Source: Uliginosibacterium flavum (GTDB lineage: Bacteria > Pseudomonadota > Gammaproteobacteria > Burkholderiales > Rhodocyclaceae). Taken from it: a DNA stretch of 64,000 nucleotides. Under the pieces are notes generated by a model. It was not told the origin of the DNA. It worked only from the letters and a program-made list of their open reading frames with translations, and did not search any database. Both the position numbers and the translations under genes were made by a program. The stretch is from positions 1-64,000 of the forward strand of contig NZ_JBEWZI010000020.1 in the NCBI RefSeq assembly GCF_040566545.1, in the 5' to 3' direction. Position 1 is the first letter of the stretch, and each line of letters starts with the position of its first letter. Shown here piece after piece: positions 17,782 through 25,578 of this stretch.

Positions 17782-18090
17782 ATGTCGCTTTATACTTTTT
17801 TTGTTGAATACGATGGCGGTACCTATATGTCGCAGATCAAAGCTGACAACAAATACTCCGCATATTTGCTCTGGTGCAAAACCGCTGCCGAAGGGGACCG
17901 TATAGCAGGAAAGAGGTCTAAAGCTCTTGCAGCGAAGGCCGAGTTATTTCCAGCTGAGGATCTGATAAAGATTCGCACCCTGGTTAATGCATGGAATTTC
18001 AGCTTTCTCTTTCGGGACAAATTGGTGAACGGATCAATAATAAGCACGCGCGTCCGAAAAGAGGCCGAGGAAAAACCAATCAAGGAGTAA
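17782..18090 (+). CDS. Unknown small protein, relatively AT-rich gene
   Basis: A 102-residue protein with no family that I recognise, beginning MSLYTFFVEYDGGTYMSQIK. It contains a basic helix (AGKRSKALAAKAELF) and ends in a charged tail. The pattern of an N-terminal beta pair followed by helices is compatible with a small cytoplasmic alpha/beta protein. ATG 17782 follows GGGG at a suitable distance. Its base composition is clearly lower in GC than the neighbours, and it is boxed in by repeat-rich DNA on both sides (GTGGGCAC palindrome near 17655-17673 and inverted GTAGGGCGGGT at 18096-18188). This fits recent horizontal acquisition, although no mobility gene is present. Confidence 0.6.
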   Translation: MSLYTFFVEYDGGTYMSQIKADNKYSAYLLWCKTAAEGDRIAGKRSKALAAKAELFPAEDLIKIRTLVNAWNFSFLFRDKLVNGSIISTRVRKEAEEKPIKE

Positions 18091-18095
18091 GCCAT

Positions 18096-18188
18096 GTAGG
18101 GCGGGTCATTGACCCGCGCTGCCAAACTTCCATACGGGCGTGACCCACTACTTCCGCGCGGGTTATGCCTGCGGCTAACCCGCCCTAC
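18096..18188. repeat. Inverted repeat GTAGGGCGGGT ... ACCCGCCCTAC
   Basis: Perfect 11-base arms at 18096-18106 and 18178-18188 enclose a palindrome-rich spacer (GGGTCATTGACCC; GCGGGTTATGCCTGCGGCTAACCCGC). This class of short dispersed element is widespread in proteobacteria. It begins five bases after the stop codon of the preceding orphan gene. The rest of the 259-base gap before thpR (18189-18349) holds nothing I can name. Confidence 0.85.
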
Positions 18189-18349
18189 GAATCTGATGCC
18201 GGCTCGTATAGTCGCTCCCGGCTTGCCTCTTCAGGACGTTTGTTTGTAGAGGCTTGCTGAATGGACCTGAGCAGCAGGGTGTGCTGCAGAGCAAGGCTGC
18301 TCGCGGCTCTGCGGGCTAATGCCGGGAGTGGATAAGTTTGGGGAGCGAC

Positions 18350-18868
18350 ATGAAATCTGAACATCAACGCGTGTTCTTCGCGCTCTGGCCGGCGCCGGAA
18401 CTGGCCGGGTGTTTGCACGCGCTGGGCGCGCCATTCTCCGGCCGCCCGATGCCGGAAGACAGCCTGCACCTGACCCTGGCTTTTTTGGGCGAGGTGAGTC
18501 CGGCGCAAATCGAGCTGCTATGCGAGATCGCTGCCGGTCTGTCTTTGCCGCGCTGTGGTCTGCGCATCGATCAGCTGGGCTACTGGCCGCACAACCGGAT
18601 CTTGTGGGCCGGGCCGGGTCAGCTGCCGGAGGGCTTGCAGCGTTTCGTCGCTGAGCTGCATGAGGCCTTGCGCGCGGCGGGCTTTGCGCTGGAGGCGCGC
18701 GCGTTCCGGGCGCACATCACTTTGCAGCGCAAGGCGGAAGATCCCGGGTTTGATATCTGCGAGGCACCGGCACTGATTTTGCCGGTGGCGAGCTGGTGTC
18801 TGGCGGCCTCGCAAGCCGAGGGAGCTGGGTCGCGCTATCGGGTGTTGCAGAGCTGGCCGGCGGCCTGA
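18350..18868 (+). CDS. thpR: RNA 2',3'-cyclic phosphodiesterase (2'-5' RNA ligase family)
   Basis: A 172-residue 2H-phosphoesterase. The two catalytic HxTx motifs are present as HLTL (near residue 41) and HITL (near residue 122), each on a beta strand, in the normal spacing and protein length for ThpR. The enzyme hydrolyses 2',3'-cyclic phosphates on RNA and can join tRNA halves by a 2'-5' linkage in vitro. The start has the characteristic RVFFALWP strand. ATG 18350 was chosen over a TTG at 18338 because a GGGAG site lies just upstream. It stands alone between repeat regions. Confidence 0.88.
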   Translation: MKSEHQRVFFALWPAPELAGCLHALGAPFSGRPMPEDSLHLTLAFLGEVSPAQIELLCEIAAGLSLPRCGLRIDQLGYWPHNRILWAGPGQLPEGLQRFVAELHEALRAAGFALEARAFRAHITLQRKAEDPGFDICEAPALILPVASWCLAASQAEGAGSRYRVLQSWPAA

Positions 18869-18901
18869 GAGCGGAGATCCCGTTTCAGGTGGAGTGCTCT
18901 C

Positions 18902-19034
18902 GTAGGTGCGACTTCAGTCGCACGCCACGCGTGGCTGGCCGACTGAAGTCGGCCCTACGAGAACGTGGCTTCGACAATACAAGGAGCGGCTTCAGCCGCG
19001 AATGCTGCACGTGATTTGCGGCTGAAGCCGCTCC
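18902..19034. repeat. Two consecutive REP-like inverted pairs
   Basis: The first pair (18902-18958) has GTAGGTGCGACTTCAGTCGC, identical to the unit at 4846, facing a diverged arm GGCCGACTGAAGTCGGCC. The second pair has GGAGCGGCTTCAGCCGC at 18982-18998 and its exact complement at 19018-19034. Both have the REP layout of two palindromic units in opposite orientation. They fill most of the gap between thpR (plus) and the acyltransferase (minus), which converge here. Confidence 0.9.
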
Positions 19035-19106
19035 CCCGATCAAGTCGAGGGCAGGCTCTACGAAAGGCGGATCACGCCGGCTTTAGAAATTCATTGCCTC
19101 GGAGGC

Positions 19107-19994
19107 TTACTTCCCCAGCAGCTCGCTGATGCGCGCTTCCTTCTCGGCCCACTGACTGTTTAGCCAGACCTGGATTTTCGAGCGGTAGTGCGGGTCGCGG
19201 CTGGCGGCTTCGCCGATGAATTCGGCCGGGATCTGCACCTGTTTCACTTCGACGATGACGCGGCCCATGCGCCCGCACATCACGTCCACAAAGGTCGGTA
19301 CGCCGTCGGGATAGACGATGGTCACGTCGAGCATGGATTCGAAGAGTTCGCCCATGGTGCCCAGCGCAATCGAAGCGCCGCCGCTCTTGGGTTTGAGCAG
19401 ATGCGGGTAGGGGGATTTCTGCTGCTTGTGCTTGGCGGCGGTAAAGCGCGTGCCTTCGAGGAAATTGATGACCGAGGTGGGAATGTGGCGGAATTTTTCG
19501 CAGGATTTGCGCGCGGTGGCCATGTCCGCGGCCGCTGCGGCGAGGGTCTTGCCGCCGCGGCGCATGAAGGGAAAATCCAGTGCCCACCAGGCCAGGCCGA
19601 TGATGGGGATGTAGATCAGCTCGCGCTTGAGGAAGAATTTCAGGAAGGGAATGCGGCCGAGGAAGATGCGCTGCAGGATCAGGATGTCGGCCCAGCTTTG
19701 ATGATTGCAGCTGATCAGATACCAGCCCTTGAGGTGCAGCTTGTCGCTGCCGCCGTCAAAGCTGACTTGCCAGTCCTGCCGCTCAATGGCGTTCATCCAC
19801 AGGCCGTTGGCGTTGACCCAGGCATTGGCAATCGCGATCAGGCAGTGGTCGGCGAAGACACGCGCGGGGCGCAGCGGCAGGCACAGCTTGATCAGTGCAA
19901 AAGGGATGAAGGCGATGAACACCAGAATGGTGTTGAGGCCGATGGTCAGGGCGACGAACAAGGCCTTGAGCGGTGCGGGCAGCCAGCGAAGCAT
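19107..19994 (-). CDS. PlsC-family acyltransferase (YihG-like)
   Basis: A 295-residue membrane-associated acyltransferase. An N-terminal hydrophobic region (about residues 5-40) precedes the NHX4D catalytic motif (NHQSWAD, about 96-102). It is followed by the glycerol-phosphate-binding motif FLEGTRFT (about 178-185) and the VYPDGVP region. The family transfers acyl groups to lysophosphatidic acid or related lysolipids at the inner membrane; the YihG subgroup has been linked to lysophosphatidic acid acylation. It is a single gene. The 503-base upstream gap contains a copy of the dispersed composite repeat and a heptamer array rather than another gene. Confidence 0.82.
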   Translation of the reverse strand: MLRWLPAPLKALFVALTIGLNTILVFIAFIPFALIKLCLPLRPARVFADHCLIAIANAWVNANGLWMNAIERQDWQVSFDGGSDKLHLKGWYLISCNHQSWADILILQRIFLGRIPFLKFFLKRELIYIPIIGLAWWALDFPFMRRGGKTLAAAAADMATARKSCEKFRHIPTSVINFLEGTRFTAAKHKQQKSPYPHLLKPKSGGASIALGTMGELFESMLDVTIVYPDGVPTFVDVMCGRMGRVIVEVKQVQIPAEFIGEAASRDPHYRSKIQVWLNSQWAEKEARISELLGK

Positions 19995-20045
19995 GGAGAG
20001 GTGCGCGGGTAAGGAATGAGCCGCGATTCTACCGCCTTAGGCTCG

Positions 20046-20190
20046 CGCCTGCGGCAGGACTGAGCAATGAGTGCTGAGGACTGAGTTGGGCATGCCTGGA
20101 AAGCTGCGCCGGGATTCGGTCTTCGGGCAGGGGTGCTGCAGAGGCAATACGGGGGCGGCTTTGCAGGCATGCCCCAGGAAAATCAGGTCT
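20046..20190. repeat. Copy 2 of the composite dispersed repeat
   Basis: This segment carries CTGAGCAATGAGTGCTGAG (20060-20078), the inverse of the 19-mer at 4993 and 58935. It also has CTGCAGAGGCAATACGGG and GGCTTTGCAGGCATGCCC, matching the GCAGAGGCAAT...GCGGCTCTGC arms of copies 1 and 3. It lies immediately upstream of the minus-strand acyltransferase gene. No coding capacity with family features was seen here. Confidence 0.8.
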
Positions 20191-20285
20191 GCCTGTGGCA
20201 GAAGGCTGAGCGGGTTATGTGCAGGTGCGGGTCGGGGTATGGGTTGCCGAAGATGTTTGACGGGGGCGGCTCCAGGGCCACACTG

Positions 20286-20327
20286 CCCCAGTCCCCAGTC
20301 CCCAGTCCCCAGTCCCCAGTCCCCAGG
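20286..20327. repeat. Heptamer tandem repeat CCCCAGT, six units
   Basis: Five perfect CCCCAGT units (20286-20320) are followed by a sixth ending in G (20321-20327). The sequence matches the consensus of the STRR1 heptamer repeats described in filamentous cyanobacteria, CCCCA(A/G)T. It lies about 170 bases upstream of a histidine kinase gene. The remaining gap to 20498 is unassigned and presumably holds its promoter. Confidence 0.92.
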
Positions 20328-20497
20328 TTTTTGCGACAGGTTTGAGGCCATTTTTGGCCTGTCTCGCATCGACTACGGCCATTGGGGCGCATCGATTCGC
20401 GGTGCTTGGGGCGGTGTGTATTCTTTGCGCTGCAACGTCGCTGGCGAGACTTTTTCGCGCATTTTTTTACATCATTTTTGTTTGGGTTTGAGGGCTG

Positions 20498-21718
20498 ATG
20501 CCAGTATCTGAGCGCACTCCACGCACTATTCGCTTGCTCTCCCTGCAGAACGAGTTGTCGATGCACATCGGCACTTCGCTGGATCTGGGTGAGATGCTGC
20601 AGGATTTTCTGGCAACGCTGACGCAGTGCTTGCGCGCACGCGCCGCCCAGTTATGGTGGCTGAGCGAGGATGGGAGGATCGAAGGGCTGGCGTATCCAGA
20701 AACCGCGCTCGTTGAGACGGCGCGCAGCTTCCATCTGGTGGCCTGGCTGGCGGGCAATGCGGAGGATTTCAGGCCGCTCGATTCTGCCGGGAGGCCTCTG
20801 TGTGTGCTGCGTGTGGGCCGACAGGCCTGTTTGTTGATTGAGCAGGGCGAGGCGCAGGTGGGCGAGGAGGAGTTGAGCGCCTTGCGCATGCTCTTGCCAC
20901 GGCTGGCCCTGGCCTGCCAGGCTTGCCTGGAGCATGCGCACTGCCGAACCTTGCTGGAGCTGACCCGGCTACAAAATCATGAAATGGGCCTGGCGCGCGA
21001 GCATTCGGATGCGTTGGCACGCAGCAAGAACGAGTTCATCGCCGCGATCAGCCACGAGGTGCGTACGCCGCTCAACAGCATCATCGGCTTTGCCGAGTTG
21101 CTGCAGCTGGAAACGGCGGGCAGCGAGCTGAACGATTACGCGAAAAACATTCTGGCCGGCGGGCGGCAGCTGTATGCCGTGTTCAATGATTTGCTGGATC
21201 TGGCCAAGCTGAACTCGGACCGGCTGGTGCTGCACCCGGAGGATATTGACCTGGCTGATTTGTGCCATGAACTGTGGGCCAGCCATTCACGCGAGGCGCA
21301 GGCCAAGGGGCTGGGCGGTGCGATGGTGATGGCGCCGGATTTGCCGGCGCGCATGGTGGTCGATCCGGTGCGCCTGCGTCAGGTGTTGAGCAATCTGCTC
21401 GGCAATGCGGTGAAATATACCGTGCAGGGGCGGGTCGAAATGCACGTGCATCTGAATGACGGCCTGCTGGCGTTTGCCGTCTGGGATACCGGCCCGGGCA
21501 TTCCGCTGGAGGCGCAGAGTAAGGTGTTCGAGCGTTTTGCACAGGCTGACAACGTGCTGACGCACAATCACGCAGGCACAGGGCTGGGCCTGGCGATTGC
21601 GTGCGAGCTGGCCGAGTGCATGGGCGGGCTGATCGATCTGAGCTCGACACCCGGCGCGGGCAGCACCTTCACTTTGCTGCTGCCGCGTGTCGATCCGGGC
21701 TTGGGTGTAATCGAGTAG
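20498..21718 (+). CDS. Soluble sensor histidine kinase with GAF-like N-terminus
   Basis: A 406-residue cytoplasmic histidine kinase without membrane segments. Residues about 15-150 have the pattern of a GAF-type sensor domain (MHIGTSLDLGEMLQDFLATL then a strand-rich region). A coiled-coil helix leads to HisKA with the phosphoacceptor His in FIAAISHEVRTPLNSIIGFA. The ATPase domain has the N box NLLGNAVKYT, G1 WDTGPGIP, the F box VFERFAQAD and G2 GTGLGLAIACELAE. No receiver domain or adjacent response regulator gene is present, so it is an orphan kinase. It is convergent with the TRAP transporter operon, and there is no evidence that the two are linked functionally. Confidence 0.85.
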   Translation: MPVSERTPRTIRLLSLQNELSMHIGTSLDLGEMLQDFLATLTQCLRARAAQLWWLSEDGRIEGLAYPETALVETARSFHLVAWLAGNAEDFRPLDSAGRPLCVLRVGRQACLLIEQGEAQVGEEELSALRMLLPRLALACQACLEHAHCRTLLELTRLQNHEMGLAREHSDALARSKNEFIAAISHEVRTPLNSIIGFAELLQLETAGSELNDYAKNILAGGRQLYAVFNDLLDLAKLNSDRLVLHPEDIDLADLCHELWASHSREAQAKGLGGAMVMAPDLPARMVVDPVRLRQVLSNLLGNAVKYTVQGRVEMHVHLNDGLLAFAVWDTGPGIPLEAQSKVFERFAQADNVLTHNHAGTGLGLAIACELAECMGGLIDLSSTPGAGSTFTLLLPRVDPGLGVIE

Positions 21719-21721
21719 CTG

Positions 21722-21837
21722 GCTGTAGAGCCGCACCTGTAAAGGGTCTCCGGATAGTCTTGCCGGAAACCCTTGCCGGGATTGACGCTTGAGGTTGTAT
21801 GCCTGCAGAGGGCCGCTGTGCGCGGCTCTCCAGACCC
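21722..21837. repeat. GAGAGCCGC-type dispersed palindromic element
   Basis: This 116-base gap between convergent genes is filled by CTGTAGAGCCGCACCTGT, a GGGTnnCCGG/CCGGAAACCC pair, and CTGCAGAGGGCCGCTG followed by GCGCGGCTCTCCAG. The same two-part layout recurs at 30405-30519, 34734-34853 (inside mtnA) and 54113-54185. The GGCCGC...GCGGCTC hairpin at the end may also terminate transcription from both sides. Confidence 0.75.
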
Positions 21838-22380
21838 TTAGTGCGCAGCATCCTCCGGCTTGGCGCGGAAAGTTTCGCCATTTGCCGGATCGATGATGCA
21901 GCCGAGCTCGATCACCACGTTCTTCATGCTGTACAGCAGCATGATCGCCGCGGAAATTGGCATGCATGCATACAGCAGGGTTTTGGGCAGTTGCAGGGCA
22001 TTGGTCACATCCTCGGCGCGCATGGCCAGCTCGTAGGAGTATTTGAGGAATACGCCCATGAAAAACAGCGAGGCCAGTTCGATCAACAGCCGATATACGT
22101 AGCGCAGGCGCACGTTGGCGATGTATTTCGAGATCCAGTCGCCCACGCTGAAATGCCCGCGTGTCACCCACAGCGCTGCTGCCCCGTAGAACACCAGCGC
22201 CGCGAAGATCAGTTCGACGATTTCATCGAACCAGTGCAGCGAAAACAGTGGCACGAAGCGCATCACGATGTTGGCGGTGAGCAGCAGGGTCAGCCCGGCG
22301 AACAGGACGATGCACACCCATTCGAGGATGAAGGTGATGATCGCGTCGAAGCGATCGAAGATCGAGTGAAAGGCTTTCAT
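21838..22380 (-). CDS. dctQ: TRAP transporter small permease subunit (DctQ)
   Basis: A 180-residue inner-membrane protein with four predicted membrane helices, the first near residues 17-38 (ITFILEWVCIVLFAGLTLLL). The conserved FDEIVELIFAALVFYGAAALW segment and the following GHFSVGDW region fit the DctQ family. It pairs with the large permease and the periplasmic binding protein to import a carboxylate-type solute using the sodium gradient. ATG 22380 has AAGGAG eight bases upstream and lies 14 bases after the stop of dctM, so the two are co-translated. The longer C-terminal tail (KPEDAAH) is unremarkable. Confidence 0.87.
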   Translation of the reverse strand: MKAFHSIFDRFDAIITFILEWVCIVLFAGLTLLLTANIVMRFVPLFSLHWFDEIVELIFAALVFYGAAALWVTRGHFSVGDWISKYIANVRLRYVYRLLIELASLFFMGVFLKYSYELAMRAEDVTNALQLPKTLLYACMPISAAIMLLYSMKNVVIELGCIIDPANGETFRAKPEDAAH

Positions 22381-22394
22381 GGTCAGGCTCCTTT

Positions 22395-23681
22395 TTACAT
22401 GCCGGGCATGAAGTAATTGGGCAGGAAGAGGGCGATTTCCGGCACGAAGGCGATCAGCAGCGTGACCAGCAGGATGCCGGCCATGAAGGGCAGGGCTTCT
22501 CGGGCCAACGGCCAGACCCCGGTTCGCGCAAAGCTATCAACTGCGAACAGGCACATGCCGACCGGCGGGGTCAGGTTGCCGATCATGATCAGCAGGGTCA
22601 TTACGACGCCCAGATTGATCATGTCGATGCCGAACAGGCGCGCGATAGGCATGAAAATCGGCAGGGTGATCATGAAAATCGCGTTGCCTTCAAGAAAGCA
22701 GCCCAGTACCACGACGACGCCGATGATCATCCACAGCACCCCGGCGGGCGAGGCCGACAGGCCCGCCAGTGACTGGATCACTGCATCCGGGATGCGCTGG
22801 TGGATGGTCAGCCAGCCGAAGAAGTTGGCCGCAGCCATGATGAAAAGCAGGCCGGTGGTCTGTTTCAGCGAGGCAAACAGGATGCCGGGCAGCTGCTTCC
22901 ATTTCAGATCGCGATAGGCAAAGCCCAAGCCCAGCGCATACAGGGTGACGATTACGGCCGCTTCGGTTGGTGTGAAGAAGCCGGTGAGAATGCCGCCGAT
23001 GATGATGATCGGCGCCAGCAGCGGCCAGAACGCCGCCTTGGTGCTGGCGACGAGTTCGGTGAAATCCGCTTTCTCTGAACGGGGCAAACCGCGCGGCTTG
23101 GCCATCAAGGCAATTGCAATCATCATCGCGCCGCCCATCAGCACCCCCGGAATGAAACCGGCAAGGAAGAGTTTGGCGACCGATACCGAGGTGATCGCGC
23201 CATACAGCACGAAGGGAATCGAGGGCGGAATCACCGGCCCGATGCAATTGGCTGAGGCGACGATGGCCGCCGACAGCGGTTTGGGATAGCCGTTATCGAC
23301 CATCGCCTTGTGCTGGATGCGGCCCAGACCAGCTGCATCCGCCACGGCTGAGCCGGACATGCCCGAGAAAATCATCGAGGAAATCACGCTGACCTGGCCC
23401 AGCCCGCCGGAGATGTGGCCGACGCAGGCCTTGGCGAAACGGAAGATGCGATTGGTGATGCCACCGGTATTCATCAGATTGCCGGCGAGAATGAAGAAAG
23501 GGATGGCTAGCAGAGTGAAGCCGGTGGTGCCGCCGTACATGCGCTGCGGCAGCATGATGAGCAGGTCGGGCTCGCCTTCCCACAGGAAGAAACCGATGGC
23601 GGTCAGACCGATGGCCACAGCAATCGGCAAGTCGACCATCAGCAGGATGAGCAGGACGGTGAAGATGACGAGTGTCAGCAT
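22395..23681 (-). CDS. dctM: TRAP transporter large permease subunit (DctM)
   Basis: A 428-residue inner-membrane protein with about twelve hydrophobic helices, the usual length of DctM. Signature segments include GEPDLLIMLPQRMYGGTTGF, the helix-hairpin FSGMSGSAVADAAGLG and the PPSIPFVLYG motif. It forms the translocation path of the tripartite ATP-independent transporter. GGAG is present six bases before ATG 23681. It lies downstream of the binding-protein gene, separated by 87 bases containing a strong GC-rich hairpin that probably sets relative expression levels. Confidence 0.9.
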   Translation of the reverse strand: MLTLVIFTVLLILLMVDLPIAVAIGLTAIGFFLWEGEPDLLIMLPQRMYGGTTGFTLLAIPFFILAGNLMNTGGITNRIFRFAKACVGHISGGLGQVSVISSMIFSGMSGSAVADAAGLGRIQHKAMVDNGYPKPLSAAIVASANCIGPVIPPSIPFVLYGAITSVSVAKLFLAGFIPGVLMGGAMMIAIALMAKPRGLPRSEKADFTELVASTKAAFWPLLAPIIIIGGILTGFFTPTEAAVIVTLYALGLGFAYRDLKWKQLPGILFASLKQTTGLLFIMAAANFFGWLTIHQRIPDAVIQSLAGLSASPAGVLWMIIGVVVVLGCFLEGNAIFMITLPIFMPIARLFGIDMINLGVVMTLLIMIGNLTPPVGMCLFAVDSFARTGVWPLAREALPFMAGILLVTLLIAFVPEIALFLPNYFMPGM

Positions 23682-23732
23682 GTGCGTCTCCGCATGAGCA
23701 CAGGGCTCATGGTGCGTTCAGGGGTGAAGTGA

Positions 23733-23758
23733 AAAGCGCCCGCGAAGGCGGGCGCTTT
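23733..23758 (-). terminator. Intra-operon hairpin between dctP and dctM
   Basis: Perfect 11-base arms AAAGCGCCCGC (23733-23743) and GCGGGCGCTTT (23748-23758) with a GAAG loop. On the minus strand it is followed by a short T run. It lies directly after the dctP stop codon and before dctM, the usual place for a partial terminator or 3'-end-protecting hairpin that keeps the binding protein in excess over the permease. Confidence 0.75.
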
Positions 23759-23768
23759 GAACGGGCTC

Positions 23769-24743
23769 TCAGGCGCCGTTTTTCTTCAGAATGGCCATGA
23801 ACTCGTCGAAGTTCTTGGCGCCAACCTTGGCTTTCACCTTTTCATAGGCGGGCGGCATCGCGGCCTTGAACGGGGCGAGATCCGGCGTGTCGATGCGAAT
23901 GCCCAGCTTCTTCATCTCGGCGATTTGAGTGGCCTCCTGATCACGCACCAGATGGCGCATCAGCTTGCTGGCCGAATCGGACTCTTCCTGGATGATCTTC
24001 TGCTGGTCCGGCGTCAGCTTGTTCCAGACCTTTTTCGAGACCACGTGGGTCATCGAGCTGTAGGTGTAGTTAAGCATCGAGATGTACTTCTGCGACTCGT
24101 AGAGTTTCAGGTTGTAGATCACCGCGATCGGGTTTTCCTGACCATCCACCACACCGGTCTTCATGGCCATCACCAGCTCCGAGAAACCGATGGTCTGGGC
24201 CATGCCGCCACAGGCTTCAACAAAGGCCTGATACGCGAAGGCTGGTGGGGTGCGGATCTTCAGCCCCTTCATGTCGGCGGGCGTGAGGATCGGGCGCTTG
24301 GAGTTGGAGACTTCGCGGAAGCCCCATTCCCAAGCTGAGAGATATACCAGTCCTTTGGCTTCCAGATCCTTGGCAACCCATTTCTTGAAATCGCCATCAA
24401 TAACCTTGTCGGCCATGGCGTAATCCTTGAATGCGAAGGGTGTGCTCACGGCATCAAATTTCGGGACGTATTTCGCAATCTGATCCTGGCCCGACAGACT
24501 CATGTCAATGGCGCCCAGAATGGCTTGTTCCAGCACTTCGGGCGGATTGCCAAGCTGGTTGTTCGGATAAATCTTGATGCGCACCTGGCCGCCGGTGCGC
24601 TTGTCCACGTTGGTGGCGAATTGTTTGGCGGCGGTCTGGGCTGGATGGTCTTCGGCACCGAAGTGGCCGAGCTTGAGTTCGACCTGCGCCGAGGCGTGCG
24701 GCGCGGCAAAGGCCAGCATCATCAGGAATGCGAGTTTTTTCAT
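23769..24743 (-). CDS. dctP: TRAP transporter substrate-binding protein (DctP)
   Basis: A 324-residue periplasmic binding protein. The signal peptide (MKKLAFLMMLAFAAPHASA) is followed by VELKLGHFGAEDHP, typical of the DctP family. The carboxylate-clamp region is visible around KIRTPPAFAYQAFVEACGG and MKTGVVDGQENP, the latter being a strong DctP family signature. It captures an organic acid in the periplasm and passes it to DctQM. ATG 24743 gives a clean signal peptide; an upstream in-frame ATG at 24800 was rejected. Being first in the operon and followed by a hairpin, it is expected to be the most abundant product. The ligand is not predictable here. Confidence 0.9.
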   Translation of the reverse strand: MKKLAFLMMLAFAAPHASAQVELKLGHFGAEDHPAQTAAKQFATNVDKRTGGQVRIKIYPNNQLGNPPEVLEQAILGAIDMSLSGQDQIAKYVPKFDAVSTPFAFKDYAMADKVIDGDFKKWVAKDLEAKGLVYLSAWEWGFREVSNSKRPILTPADMKGLKIRTPPAFAYQAFVEACGGMAQTIGFSELVMAMKTGVVDGQENPIAVIYNLKLYESQKYISMLNYTYSSMTHVVSKKVWNKLTPDQQKIIQEESDSASKLMRHLVRDQEATQIAEMKKLGIRIDTPDLAPFKAAMPPAYEKVKAKVGAKNFDEFMAILKKNGA

Positions 24744-25013
24744 GTCCCCTCCAATATCGGCGGCACTCGAAAGGTGAGAGCAGGAGCGCCAGTCTGCCAA
24801 AACTGCTCTGGGTCTGCAGTTGTCCGACAGGATACGGAGAGTTACGCGTGGGTCATACTGAGGGTTTTCCCGGAAAGCGACCGTTGCCCCAAGCTGGATC
24901 GCGTTTTTATGGGCTTTTCAGGATTTGATCTGGCTCAAAAGTGTTGCGATGCAGGGTGCTTTGCCTGACAACTTGTCTGCGAGTGGGCGGGATATGGACG
25001 AAGGATATGGACG

Positions 25014-25042
25014 AAAAAAAGCCGACCCGCAGGTCGGCTTTT
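25014..25042 (-). terminator. Rho-independent terminator of the small lipoprotein gene
   Basis: Arms GCCGACC (25021-25027) and GGTCGGC (25032-25038) with a CGCA loop; on the minus strand the stem is followed by seven T residues (bases 25014-25020 read as A on the plus strand). It lies 18 bases after the stop of the lipoprotein gene. The rest of the 24744-25013 stretch holds no gene and probably the dctP promoter. Confidence 0.88.
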
Positions 25043-25059
25043 CAATGCAACGCGCCGAA

Positions 25060-25263
25060 TTACTTGGCAGCAGATGCGTCAGCAGCCGGAGCCGAAGCCT
25101 CAACCGGAGCGGACATGTCAGCAGCCGGAGCGGACGCTTCAACAACAGCAGACGCTTCAACAGCAGGAGCGGAGGCTTCAACGGCAACAGCGGCTTCTTC
25201 CTTCTTGCCACAAGCGGACACGGCCAGAGCGATCAAAGCGGCGATGAGGAGTGATTGTTTCAT
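25060..25263 (-). CDS. Small Ala/Glu/Pro-rich lipoprotein
   Basis: A 67-residue predicted lipoprotein. The signal sequence MKQSLLIAALIALAVSAC ends in a lipobox (VSAC), so Cys18 should be lipidated and the protein held in a membrane. The mature part, after GKKEE, is a low-complexity repeat of the unit VEASAPA or close variants (about five copies), probably an extended, flexible chain. Function is unknown; similar small Ala-rich lipoproteins occur in beta-proteobacteria. A clear terminator follows. The start has GGGAAC upstream but no strong ribosome binding site. Confidence 0.8.
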   Translation of the reverse strand: MKQSLLIAALIALAVSACGKKEEAAVAVEASAPAVEASAVVEASAPAADMSAPVEASAPAADASAAK

Positions 25264-25578
25264 TGTTAGTTCCCTTGCGAAAATATGAGTTCGGACGAGC
25301 CAAATAGCTGAAATCGACCATTTGGCCGATTGCAGGATTATAACAACCGGGAAAGCAAAAAGGGAACAGTTTGGTGCAAAGAAGTGATGCTGAGACTGGT
25401 GCTGCAATAGGTAGTTGCCCGAAGCGGGGGCTGCCCGTAAGGGAATATGGGTTTTATGCGGTGTTTGTGAAGGTGAATTCCATCTATTTGATTCGCCGAG
25501 TGTTTGTGCTGAACAACGCTTGTAAATCACCGGCCGGCCGCTACAATCGCCCCCTTTTCCTTGATTTCGGGGCTGCTC
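25264..25578. other. Divergent intergenic region, promoters expected
   Basis: This 315-base gap lies between the minus-strand lipoprotein gene and plus-strand rlmD. It must carry a promoter for each, but I see no convincing consensus boxes, palindromic operator or RNA structure. No small coding sequence with a plausible start site and family features was seen. Confidence 0.5.

Noticed and set aside
20498..24743. Histidine kinase as DctB-type sensor of the TRAP transporter
   Set aside because: The kinase is soluble, lacks a periplasmic domain, is convergent with the transporter and has no DctD partner; adjacency alone is not evidence.
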